Positions 23,151 to 36,700 of a DNA stretch of 64,000 bases are shown here, piece after piece. The notes under the pieces are model-generated. The model was given only the letters and a program-made list of their open reading frames with translations, was not told where the DNA came from and did not search any database. Origin of the DNA: Prostheceraeus crozeri (lineage: Eukaryota > Platyhelminthes > Polycladida > Euryleptidae); assembly GCA_907163375.1 (NCBI GenBank), contig CAJQUW010001686.1:62001-126000 (forward strand), given 5' to 3'. The position numbers and the translations under genes are program-made. Numbering within the stretch: the stretch's first letter is position 1; each line of letters starts with the position of its first letter.

Positions 23151-24672
23151 AAAAATGCACAAAAGTTGATGCTAACCATATGCTAACGTTGATGCTAACT
23201 ACAGCCAAAGATTGACTACAGCGGCTTGCATGGAAATGCATTGAAGAACAATAAGTTTCATCTAAAGCTTAATCAGAATGCTGTGCGATGATTATTTGTT
23301 TTACGACAAAATTGCTATTTGATTGAATCTAGTACTTTTTAAATATATGTTACATAGCCTATCTATTGCAAATCAGCATTTGTGACTCAACTTTTTATGT
23401 TGTAGTATTTATGTTATTGGGCACAACTTTGAAGTTCGTCACAAGACAAGTATTATTCCTGAAAAAAGCAAAATCTTTGGAAAAAAGTAACAGTCGAATT
23501 CTCGGGTATGACTGAACCGTTGCGCTCTTGAAACAATATCTAGTCTTATTTAGTTATGCTTCTAGAAATGTAACTCAAGAAAGGACATTTGGCTAAAACA
23601 AACCATAAGCGAAAATATATTGCATTATTAAACAACATAGCATCCGGTATTCTATGCCCGAAAAATAGGGCAACCGTTGAACAGTATGAATTGCATGACA
23701 AAGAGATGGTTCTACACGCCGTAGAACGTCTCACTTAATCTCAGGAAACACAGACAAATGTCATTTTACTGTTGACCTCAGCCTGCGCCCATAGAACCAT
23801 AGTACATACATCATGTGCTTCCTATGATCAATTGCCTGACAAGAAGAGATGCCAGGTATACCTCGACAGCTGATGCGCCACAGACCAACTGTCCTATCAG
23901 TCCATTTGAAATCGATATTTTGAATCCAAATGTGACGCAATTCAAATATGATTGCTTCGTACACAGACATCGAACATCAAGCATTAAGGTATATACGCCA
24001 AAGACAATGGATAATATACATTATCTTTGATATACGCTGTCCTGACAACGTTGCCAAAATAATGGCGACTTCCAATGATTGACAGGTTGGAACTGGTGCG
24101 CCAAGCAGCAGGATGCTTTGCAATGATTCATCTCTTCTTTTTAGCTGTAGGTGCAAAGTTGTAATTGTAGGTTTTGATAAAATGGCTCATGATTTTGACC
24201 GCCTTGCACCGTGAACCTGAAGCGAACGCATGTTTACTTGGTTTAGATCTTCGACAGATAAAATCATATCCGCCTAGTCGAGCAGCTGTTTCACATTCTA
24301 GTCCCACTAACTTGAGCAAGAAAGAAATTAACATTTCTGGATTTCCTAATAGTTTGTGAGCAGCCAATTTTTTGACATTCAATTTCTTGATAGAAGTCAC
24401 AGAACATCTAGGAAACTGGCAATGGCTTCATATTTTGATTTCAGGAATTAGCGACATATTGACAAACTCATGGTTCTTCATGTAGAATTGAGGAAAAGGC
24501 AACCTTCAGTCTTTAACATGCATTTTCTGCATTTTTTCATATAACGTTTAAATTCTGTGAATATTTATCAGTGAATATGCTAGATTTTTCAGATTACCAA
24601 GTTTCGATTATTGAACAGCTGATTTGTTGTTTTTTGTTCCAATTATCTTTCTACGCTTAAGTTTTTGAATCG

Positions 24673-24739
24673 ATGGTTATGGACAAAAATTTCAGTGTCA
24701 GGGATTGGCGCGTGGAACAGGTTATTAATTGGATTTCAG
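24673..24739 (+). CDS. CNKSR: CNK exon 1, start codon and beginning of SAM domain
   Basis: ATG at 24673 is chosen because an in-frame TAA lies 15 nt upstream (24658). A second in-frame ATG at 24679 is equally usable and gives MDKNFSVRDWRVEQVINWIS. The exon ends TCAG before GTAATT, leaving one base that completes a Gly codon with exon 2. The W-x(3)-QV-x-x-W pattern is the first SAM helix of CNK proteins. No promoter element is obvious upstream. Confidence 0.85.
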
Positions 24740-27700
24740 GTAATTATTTTAATGTATGTCATTTAAAGTGCACATTTCTATTAAGCTGCTTATGGTCCTC
24801 TGCATCACTAACATTTATTGCTTTGGCCAGTTGTGAACATAGTTGATCATCTTGGGGAGCTAGCTATTGCCTATCTTTTGTGCGATCTCCATGAAGACAT
24901 TGCATCTTTGATAGAAATATCCAAGATACATCTACCATGATCAATTATGGCTGATTATCACTTTCCGCCAAAAATCAACATTCGTCAATATTCCTACATC
25001 TTTGAGTTATGTCCCTTCAGACCTAGTAAGTTTTGCATTCGCAGTAGTTTTAATGTTATTCCCATTGTTCATCCTGTTTCAGAGTTCAGATAACACGTTA
25101 CAGCATTTGGCCTTCAGATCAACCTTATGTACCTACTTGCCTACTTACCTGCTTAGCACGGCTAATAGCAGTCTACATGGTGAAATAGCGATTATGAGAG
25201 GTTATATATATATAGCTATTATATTAAAATAAATGTATGGATATTTGGCTTAGATACATGGAAGCGAGAACAACGTCTAGAGAGTGGAAATACTCATGAT
25301 GAGATGGATGTGTATCTTCAAATAGAAATAGCGATTTGAAGGACATGCCTAGCATGAAGGTGCACCGGATTTGAAGAGGAGGCTGAATCTTCGTACGTAA
25401 ATTCGTATAAGTGTGCTCGGCAGTTAAAGACGATTAGATTCCCTTGCTGCAGAAATGCTTCTCTAAATTGTTTAACCTCAGTTCATGCTATGTAGCGTGG
25501 ACGACTTTGTTCAGGACTTGTAGATTTAGTTGGCTTTCAGATAACGATGGCTAAGACACATGACATCAATCAAATTTCCACTTGTCTCAAGTTTACTAGT
25601 GACCAGTGAAGATTGACAGTCATTCTATGTAGCCTGAAATGATGCTGTCGGACATCTGTGAAAAATGGGAACACCTAGTGCGAAATTTTGAGAAGCTTTA
25701 CTTCATCTCACATGGAAAAGAAATTGGAGATTCGTCTCCTAGCCCAGACAAGTTTTATCTTAGCCCTCTCATATCGTCCTTTTCCCATTTTCTCCAATCT
25801 ACTCATCCTATTTCTGGCAAATTTTAGTGTAACTGTAGCTTATTTCTTCTACCTCTTCTCATATGTAGTCCTGAATATGTGGATGCTGAAATCGATTACA
25901 TCTTTTCCAGTTTATCGAAGTTAGGATTTCCTGAACGGTTATTCAACGTTTTTTTCTAAAGGCGAAATCTTCCTTTCATGAGCCGACTACCAAATCGCAT
26001 CCCACGTCTTCGTCGACGGCCATTCCCTTTGTTCCTTGTCTCAATACTCGGATTCATGCTAACTTAGACGTGATCTCAATTGTACTGTTATCTTTTCTTA
26101 CCCGAACCAGATAAAAATTTGTACAGATGTCGAATTCTCCTAACAAGCAGTGGCAATATAATGCTGGTGTTTATCGCATTAATTGCAATGATTGTGTTGT
26201 GATTACTTTTATCTATGTGAAACTGGTCATTCATTAGCCAGTAGAGTGAATGAACACAAATGGGATTTGGTGAATCACCATTTAGACAGTGAGTGCTATT
26301 TATGTTCACTCAATCGATGTATCCACCATGATTCAATAATCATCCACCTGTGTAATAAAGCTGTGCATCGTATCATCTTTTAAATTGTCTCTTCCCCCCA
26401 ATTTTTCATTCCCATGATTGTGCTTTTTGAATGACGAGTGAAAGCAGCTCGGGATAAACATTATGGTTTTTATTTTGAATTCTGTCTAGTGGTGTTGTTG
26501 CCTCCGAAACAATTAACAGTGACCTTTATTTCAAATAGCAGCAATGTCGTGGACTTTTCTCGTTCCGTGCAGAAGCCCGCTCTGTCTGCCGGGCTAGTAT
26601 TTCAGCGATGGCATAACTCAAAAGCGTAGAAAATTCTTCAACTTTCATATCAATGTCTTCCTGGGTAGAATACAAAATAGCCCAATCAGTTGAATTAAGT
26701 GCACTCAAGAAATCCAAAATATGTTGCTGTCTGTAGTCATTTAAAACAACAGAACTCCTCTAAATACCATTCGTCAAACCAGAACTCTTGATGAAAATCA
26801 CATTATGGTCAGACGACGAGAGGTGGGAAGATGTCAGGCTTATGAAAATTGTAGCAGTTATCACTATTCAAAGTAGACTGAATGCAGTTAATAGGAATTG
26901 GCTTGATGATGTCACAGTCAATGCAATGAAGATTGAATCTCGTATTCACCCAATCCACAACTCCTCCTCCGTTTCGATTCAGTCGGTCATCACGCAAAAA
27001 GAACATAACCGGGCAGGTTAAACCATTTCATCTGCAAAGTTTGAATTCAACCATGATTCCGTCTCAATTATAATATCTGGTTCCAAGAACGAAACATGAA
27101 GATATAGTTCGTCAAACTTACATACGATAGACTGTGCATTAGTTATCAAAACACTTGGTTGGCACTTCGTCTTTTAGTATAATTTTGAAATATTTTAATC
27201 ACTCAAAATTTGCGATGATGACTTAAAAACTTTGATTGAAAATTCTTAATCTCTGACCGGTTTTCACTATGCCACGATAAATAACAGAGTCTTTATCACA
27301 ATTCAATTTTTCTTTCAATTCATGTCTTAGTGCTTTCATTTTGTGTTGCTGAATAATTTTCATACGATGATGAAAATCATCCCATCAGCCATTTATAATA
27401 GAATGTAAGTAATGCTTACTTATTTAAATTATCAATGAAAGTAGTCCTAATGAGGATTGATGGCGTTCTCCAATCCGCAAGTGTAGAGAGGCAATGCTAC
27501 TGTAACCATTGGATTAATCAGTTCATAAAAGAACTCAATGGAGTTTTCTCGTGGCAACGAATTAAAATTGATCAGCTTTGGCACAATATCTGGTAAAAAT
27601 GGAAATCTTAAGACTTGTAACACTACTCATTCTTACTGTTAATATACTAATACCATAGATTCCAAACACTGCCGCATACACGTTCAAAACAGACGTCTAA

Positions 27701-30700
27701 TATACTGTACCGACTACAGATGCTGATAGTGGAAATAGAATAGGACAATGGTCTCTATAGGTTAAGGAAATTAAAAATGGATGTTATAAAACAACAGGAG
27801 ACCGATGAATAAAAATGGGAAAAGTGGAGGTAAAACATGGAAATACAACGATGCTAGGAAGATAGGGAAGTGGTCTTGTCTTACAAAAATATCCTTGAAT
27901 GTACCATTTCTTAAATTTTTCGCTTTGCTCAATACGTCACATTTGTCATTGAGTCGTTCATCTTTAGCTTTTCCAATTCGTCGAACTTGTTTTATTTTTA
28001 TATCTGGAGGCTCCATTTCGCAAGGAATTTCGTTGCATTTTTTAGCATCTTGTTCGTTCCGCCCAACAACAGATCCATCATTACATTCTATGAAGCCACT
28101 TATGACCACGTTCTTTTCTCACAGCTGAATCTGCTGAAATTCATCTAATGCTTGACTTAAATGTACCTGCTAATTCAGAAATGTCCGCGTTTTTTTGCTT
28201 GACCTTAAGATCGAGAGGATGGACATGTGGTTTCATATTATTCAAGGCCGCTTCAATCAAAGATGCTCGATCAGCGACTATAGGAATTGACTGATTTAAT
28301 GTATCAATCTTTGTTTCAAAAGAAGACAGACTTTCTTTCTTGAATGATTCCATAAACGGTTTCAACTCATTATTCGTAACAGCAGCATCACTTTTCCCTT
28401 GTGTCATTGGAACAAGTCATAATTTACAATAATGAAACAGCCTGACGTGAAAATTCGGAATCGAACGCATACCCGAGATCTCAAGCCCACCACACAGACC
28501 AGATGACCGTTGACTCGATGTAGATATCAAAAGTGTCAGCCGTATATGACCTTTGTGAAATGTCAGGAGATTCGTGAAACGTGGATTACAGTTCATGATT
28601 TGACTCTTGTCGATTTCACAGAACAGAGGTTAAAAGCGCAAAAATGGGGATAACGGATCACTGTGAAATACCACGACTACAATTTCTACACCAATCGCGA
28701 GGAAATCAGATGAAAAATCTGATGATTTAAAACACTTCTCTCAAAGATGTCTTAGATCACAAAATATCAAACACCATGTGATCAACGATGAGACAGATAG
28801 AAAAGAACGATAGATCGTTTGTAGTATGTTGTGGGATCGTTCATACCTTTTCCAGATATATGAAGAATGTAATCGTTTGATAAAGAAGGGCTATCTTGTC
28901 GTCTCGGTTAGTTTATTGAAACGTTAACGATGATAATTCCTGAAAAGGAATTGAATAGTTCTAAATAGCATAACAACATTGACGATAAAGCACAACGTGC
29001 TTTAAAAGAATATTAAGAGTCATACTCATGAACGAGGAAAGTATGCGTGATTGCAATTATCAAATGCATGCAACACACATGGTACGGACGAAGATAAGTG
29101 TTACGAACGTTAGAGCTGCATGTGGCAGCAACAATTGTATAAGATATACTATTATACACTGTCTGTTCAATAAAGAGAAATATAATATTCATTTATTTAA
29201 AATTTATACAATACAATTCAACCCAGCCTTTAGTACCGGTCGGGGCTGCTTTGCACGGGTTAGAAGCCCAGCTACTGGTTCCCCTGTACCCCCTAAAAAG
29301 GATGCAGCTGGAGTACGTGTGCCTGCTCTGACCGAGAAACAGCCGGTCCCAAGCCCGGATAAATGGGGAGGGTTGCCTGTCAGGAAGGGCATCCGAGGTG
29401 TAAAAAAATCCGCTTCATACTTTTATGATCAATGGAAACCAACAGAATGGCCCTCAATTCCTGGCAGCTCTTAGATGGGCAGAGGGTGCGAAGAATCACC
29501 AGATCTGGTAATAATTATAAATCCACTCAAAGACTGAAAGTGGCTACGGCCAATGTTGGCACTTTACGGGGAAGAAGCAGAGAAGTCGTGGACATGCTCG
29601 CAAGAAGGAAGGTTGACATATGTTGTTTGCAGGAGGTGAGGTACAGAAACGAAGGCTGCACTACTTTAGGTAGCGGGGATCAGAAGTACAAGCTTTGGTA
29701 TGTGGGAAATGGACACAGTTCGAATGGTGTAGGCATAATGGCAAGGCATGAGCTGGCAGACAGAGTCATCGAGGTGAACCGACACAGTGACAGGCTCATG
29801 AGTCTGAAACTTGTTCTGGCCGATGCAGTATGGCATGTATTCTCTTTCTACGCGCCACAGATCGGCAGGCCGCTTGACGAGAAGGAAGCTTTCTGGGAGA
29901 CGGTTGAGGAGAAGATCGGCAGCATACCTTCTGGTGATGGTCTTTTCGTAGGTGGAGATGTCAACGCTCACATTGGTACCGACATCGCCGGCTACGAGGA
30001 GGTGCTCGGCCTCTATGGATTCGGAAACCGCAACGCAGAAGGCGAAATGGTGCTGAACGTGTGCAAGAACCACAGCTTGAAAATCCTTAATACTATGTTC
30101 AGGAAAGACAGAGAAAAACTGATAACCTACAAGGCCGGTGGTGCAGAAACACAGATTGATTTACTCATGATGAGGAAAATGTCTGGAGCCAGAGTTCTGG
30201 ATTGCACGTCTATTCCTGGTGAAGAATGTCTAACCCAGCACAGACTGATGAGAGCGGACATAGAACTGAAAGATTGTACAAGAAGGAAAAAGACTTATGC
30301 TAAAAGAATCAAAATATGGAAACTGAAGAACGAAGAGAAAAGAAAAGAATTCGAAGAAGCACTCACGAGAAATATGGAAGGCCAAGAAGGCGAAGAAAGC
30401 GGTTACTCCAACCTTGTCACGAGCATCACAAAGGCCGGTGAGGAAGTTTGTGGTGTAACGAAAGGCTACAGAGGGAGAGAAAGAGAGACCTGGTGGTGGA
30501 ATGAGTCAGTGCAACAGAGTATTAAGGACAAAAAGGCTGCTTACAAAAAATGGCAGAAATCAGGTTGTGATGCAGATAGAGCAGACTATCGCCACAAGAA
30601 GCGGGAAGCGAAGCGCTGTGTTGCTGTTGCGAAGCGGAAATCCTGGGAGTCGTGGAGCGCGGACCTATCTACACCGGAAGGTAGGAACAAGATGTTTCGA

Positions 30701-33700
30701 GTAGCAGCTCAAATGAAGAAGGACAAGAAGGACATCGAGGGAACAGATTACATCAGAGATGAAAGCGGATCACTGCATGTGAAAGTCGACGAGGTGAGAG
30801 AAGTGTGGAAGAAACATTTTGAGAGAGTTTCGAACGAAGAGAACGAAACTGAGTTGGAAGACACCACACCAGTGGAAGGGCCAATCGAAGATTTCACGTT
30901 AGAAGACGTTAGAGCAGCTATCCGAAGTCTCAAGAACAGAAAGGCCCCTGGTCCGACAAGAGTCTCAGGCGACATGTATAAGCTGGCAGGTGAACCAGCG
31001 GTGAAGGTGCTTCACTCCATCTTCAACGACATCATGAAGACTGGAGTCTGTCCACAAGAATGGAGGAAGAGCCTAACGGTCGCTCTGTACAAAGGAAAGG
31101 GCGATCCCCTCCAATGCACCGAGTACAGAGGCCTACGTCTTCTGGAGCGCGGGATGAAGATCTTCGAGAAGATGCTGGATAAGCGTCTGAGGAAAATGGT
31201 CTGCATCGGGGACACGCAGTTCGCCTATCGTCCAGGAAAATCCTGCAACGACGCACTCTTCATCGTTAGGAGACTGCAAGAAAAGTTTTTGGAAAAGAAG
31301 AAGAGACTCCATCACATCTTCGTCGACCTGCAGAAGGCCTTCGACCGGGTACCCAGATGTACAGTCGCATGGGCACTTCGCCGTCAAGGTGTTCTGGAGC
31401 GACTCATCGATGTCGTCATGTCACTGTATGTCGGTTCGAAATCACAAGTCAACGTCGCAGGAAGTGTATCTGACGAATTCGGGATCAACGTTGGACTACA
31501 TCAAGGATCCGCTCTCAGCCCACTTCTCTTCATCCTAGTGATGGAGGAGGCAACCAGAGACTGCATGATCGGAGGTGTCTGGGAGCTCTTATACGCCGAC
31601 GATCTGGTTCTGACTGGTGAGAGCAAGACGGAAGTCATGGAGAGGTTTGGGCACTGGAAGGAGAGATTGGAAAAGTGTGGTATGAAAGTCAACATCGGGA
31701 AGACCAAATACATGGTGAGCGGAAAGGAACCCAGCGAACCCATTCGCGGAGGCAGGTATCCTTGCGGTGTGTGTGGAAGGGGTGTTGGCGTCAACTCGGT
31801 CCTCTGTGGTCAATGCAACAAGTGGTGCCACAAGCGCTGCAGCGGCTTGAGAAGCATTTGTTACGTGGTCGATTTCCGCTGTCCTACATGCTCTCGCTCC
31901 CCAACTGTGCTAAGCAGCGCTCATGAAGACTATGATGAGAGTGATGACCAAGAAATGGATGAAGTGTACGATTTCTGTTACCTCGGCGACTTCCTCGCAT
32001 GCAACGGCGGATCAGAGCGAGCTGTTAAAGCAAGAGTTGCATCAGCGTGGAAGAAGTGGAAAGAGCTTGCCAGTCTTCTACGCAACTGTCATATCCCGCT
32101 GAAGTGCAGAGCCACTGTATACAGCACTTGTGTGAGATCTGTGTTGCTCTACGGTGCGGAGTCCTGGAATCTGACAGAAAGACTGCAACATCAATTACGG
32201 GCATGCGACAGGAGAATGCTACGCTACATGTGCGGCATATCACTGACTGATAACATCTCCAGCAGTGAAGTGGCATGTCGGTGTGGCATTAGCCCGTTGG
32301 AAGAAGTGATCACGGAGAAAAGACTGAGGTGGTTCGGGCATGTGAAGAGGAGAAACGGAGAAGGAGCCCTTGGTCGTGTACTGGACATCGTGGTGGAAGG
32401 AGCGCGTCCTCGAGGAAGGCCGAAGAAGACTTGGCTCGCAAACGTCAAAGATGATCTGACGAGGATTGGTGCGACAGAAGAGGACGCCCAGGATCGAAAC
32501 CATTGGAGACGGTTGATCAAACGTCAAACCCTCTAGTCATAGGGGAAACGAAGACGCTAAAAGGATAAAGTAAAAGTAAGTAAGTAAGTAATCGTACTAT
32601 CGGCCGGAATGGTCCTCAACTTAGCCCATATTTGCACTCTGCAGTATGTGCAGTAGGGCCTATCCATAATTACATCATAGATTTGTCTCCTAGAATTCTG
32701 CTGCAATTTCGAACATTTTTAGGTCACACAAATTTCTCAAAAATGTTCTGTAATGAGCGATTTGAAAAAGATGGGAACCATGTACTTACTTAGTTCTACT
32801 TTATCAACCTCATATTTCTTTTTTCAATTTCTGTCTTTACCACTGAACTTCAATTGAAGCAGAAGGACACCTTTGACTCGCACTCTTCTCTAAAGCTATG
32901 ATTACCTTATCAATCATAACATCGAAATGCTCTGTTGTGAAAACAATCAATTACTTAAATCAACTTTAAATTATGAATATTATCATCATATCAGTTTTCA
33001 ATACCTCCAAAATGATCTATTATTTTCCTAACTTAGAAAAGATTTGCCAGCGATCTGAAATCGAGTGTTACGTGTATAAATGCTTTAGTGACCGTTGATA
33101 TTCACGATATCTACAATTATGAGTATTATTATTGCATTCAGTTTCCAACTATTCGCGATGTTTCGCATAGACTTCTAAGTTCATTGCATTTCAACGATAT
33201 GTACATGTACGTTGATGATGGTTCGCTAATGGCTCTGAAAAATGTCACTGGCTTAAGCAAGTATTCTACAGGCCTATTTCATCATTGAATCAATACTTTT
33301 GCAGTCGATTTGGTGATTTTTAATCTATACCACATAATCTATTCAATTATATTCACTCTCCGAGTCAGTGTAGATATTATTTGCATGTGCAGCGATACAC
33401 CGCACCAGTGCTCTCTTAAGCATAAAAGTATTCTTTACCAACAAACTTTACTTAAATCAACTAATTTTGGCAACAAATGAGATAGCAAGGAATGTCGTTA
33501 ACTAGCTAGCTTGGGTCATCAAGATGGATAAGAAGGGCTCCTTGATAAACAACTTCAACCTTGATAATTGTGGGCAAATTTTTTTTATCGAATCGATTCA
33601 AAACTATTTTTGTGAGCATGTGACAATTTGCAGTCGAAGGATGATCGAAAGAATTTTCACAGACATTCATTTAACCCATTCAATATAAATGTTAGCATCA

Positions 33701-36700
33701 TAATACACGCTACGATAATAATTTGTTGTCATAAAGCTGAACAGCTCTACTGAATTTCTTCTCTTCATGGTATGATGCTTTGGCTCCAAATAACCGGTAT
33801 TTTTACATGAAGTTTGTGGATTTTTATGATAGATTTGTTTTCTGATCCATCGGTTGGATACCTTCACTTGAAAGAATGACATTTTGTATTTCATAGTTGT
33901 TTTTTGTGTTGTTATGTTTTAGTAAATCTAGGATCATCTTTGTAAATGTTAAGCTCTTATGTAACTACAGCATGGACTGTATTTTGCTCCAGATGCAAGC
34001 TTGAATCTTGTGAAAGTTATTATATTCAAGTTGTGTGACAGATTTGAAAGTTTAAGATTTAGAGTATCCTTGCCTTCAATTAAGATCGCATATTTTTTGC
34101 TTTTAAGGACATTTTAGATTCATGATTATTTAATCAAAAATGTACTGTAATAGAGGTGTTGAAAGCAAAATTTTCAATGTAGTTATCTGCTGAACTTCGA
34201 TGGAATGAATGTCTTGGGCTCATATAAATGAATATAGAATTTTTATCGTAGTTCACAATATAATGCAAGAAGCTAGAATCAGTGAAATATCGTATTAGAA
34301 TTATTATACCATGCATAATTAATTTCTACTTTGAAATTTGAGTGTCGAGCAGGGCTGCCACTCCTCCGGTTTTAACCGGATTTCCGTTTTTTTAGAGCAA
34401 ACTAAGTAGTGAGAAAATATTTTGTCAAGTAACAAATAATTTATCAATTGGATTTTGCACTATTTTAGATTTTTAAGGGACCCTTTCGAGATTGTGCAGT
34501 GGCACTTCAAGATCGTGAGGGGCCCTTTTGAGACTGCATAGGGGCCCATTTAGGATCGCGAGGGGCCCTTTTGAGACTGCGAAGGGGCCTCTTTAAGATC
34601 TTGAGGGGCCCGTTCGAGATTCTGAACAGGTCCTATTGAGAATGTGAACGGGACCTTTTAAGATCGTGAAGGGCCATATTTAGATTTTGAAAGGGACCCA
34701 TGAGATTTTGTGAAACAAACCTTTAAGATTGTGAACGGCAACTGTTTTAGTCTTTGAAGAGCTCTTTTTATATAAGAACAGACCTCCTGATATTCTAAAG
34801 GCCTATGGGATTGAGACCGGCATCCATAAAGAAAAAAAAATTATGAAATTAATTATGAAAGGCTCTTTAAATTGTGAACGGGACTATTCATATTGTTAGG
34901 GGATCCTAAAAACTCTGCAATTCTTAAGGGTGATCAAATTCAAAGCAGATGGTCTCTAAAAATCCCCTTGACTCTTGAGCAGAAGATTCTTCTACAAAGA
35001 AGTCAGTGATCCTTTTGTCAATCCTAAGAAGCTGGACGAAACGCAAGTAATCAAGGTTTTGAAATAAGAAATTAATTCAGGTGTGAATGCTTGACGAAAA
35101 TGTTGTAATACCTCGTACGTTTCTATGGAGTCTATTATGAATTGAGTTCTGATTGCTTTGATGCTCTCCAAAACGTGTCTTTCAAGAAGCGTCTGCCAGA
35201 AAAAATATGAAAGAAAAATTTACTAAAAAGTTTCAGGAACACAAGGGAGAGACGAAAGAATATCTTGTACTATCACTTGTTGCAAAAGCTGCTAAATTTC
35301 GGCGAAGACACCAGCGATAATTGAAATCTCGCAAACAACTGCAGAAGTGATAAGTATTTCTTTTCGTGTTAATTTTGCGTTTACTTATGCCATGGCGGCT
35401 CAACCTTTATCAAACAGCTGTCATAATCTTATTTGAAAGCCAAAAGTTGTTCTTAGATGTCATTGTTTTTTATTATGCTTGAAATACAAGAGATGAGGGC
35501 AAGGTTTGATTTGAATCATTGCCGGAGCTACAAGTAATGATGAAGTTTCTTCAGGCTGGGCTGCAAGCTCTTTTGGTTCTTTAGCCGACATCAGTTTAGT
35601 ACATCAGCAACTCGCTCCACAGACCATCGGTAGGTGGATGTGCTCGGAAATCCGGCAGCCCACCTTCGTGCATGAAGAGCAAATACGAATTTGCAGTTTG
35701 CATTGGTGTTTGCAAATTTCAAATTTTGGAAACGAACTCTACAGAACTGCATGTGTTTCATCAATTGTAGATGTCTGTATTTCTGATGATGATTTGTTTG
35801 CATGTGAGTTACTGGTTCTTTACAGGTATACTGCACTAATGACAGTTAAAAATTCAGAAACGTTAGTATTTCCCGTAATGGATTGTATCAATTGTTGCTC
35901 TCATCTCATTTCAGATTAAATAATATATTAAGTTGCATGGCTTCTGCAATGTGTCATATTTGGGCACAATATAGAACTCAGTTTTCTCATATTGAGCAGA
36001 TGCGATACTTTTTAGTCGTCAATTTATTGTGTGACATTGATTCAAAATTATTTTGTTTATGCATCGTGACGGATTCTCTCAGTGATCAATTCAAAGTTGT
36101 TGATGCAATAGCAATTAGCTGCTTAATGATTAATTTCTGTAAGTAAATATGATGCAAGGGAAACCATTTCCTAACACGAATATTATTGTAACATTTATTT
36201 TCTTCTTAATCACCATTTACCCGAACGCAATCTAATTCTTCGGTCAACAGCGCAAGAGCATATCTCTACGCAATCGCTCGTCGATCTGCAGAAAACGATG
36301 CAAAGTTTTGTTTTCCAGTTCATCCAAATGCATAGGATGACTCCGATGCACCATTTCTTAGACGTGCCCAAAAGAAAAAAGTCACAAGGCATTGAATTCT
36401 GTGGTATCGGAAGCCATTCCAAAGGCTCCCATGACGGTCAATCCAAGATTTAGGAAAATTGCTGTTTAAATAATTTTCGATGGGTCTGTAGTAGTGCGCT
36501 GGCATTCCATCCTGCCTGAAGATATTCCTATCCTTCATGACATTCGGTACATTTTATACAGCATAGAAAGGAAGATTTTACCACACATTCTCGATTTCTC
36601 GAAAGAATAATGGCTCTCCCAAAGAAATTGGCTTACGCAAAAAAGTGTGCCCAAGCATTTAGACCACGCTGACCAAGGATTTTGCATGAAGATATTTTCT

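Larger units (their letters stand above)
19528..24672. other. Intergenic region between NEK9 and CNK
   Basis: About 5.1 kb without a recognised gene. It contains a 105-bp tandem repeat and one LINE 3' end (separate entries). Short frames (20735-20959, 23546-23734 and 23761-23970 minus, 24128-24400 minus) have no recognisable product. I could not identify a TATA box, an initiator or a poly(A) signal with confidence. The CNK promoter is expected in the last part. Confidence 0.5.

Noticed and set aside
29666-32527. Many antisense and shifted frames across the intact LINE (for example 31501-31831 and 32224-32527, minus)
   Set aside because: They are shadows of the GC-rich 1034-codon sense frame.
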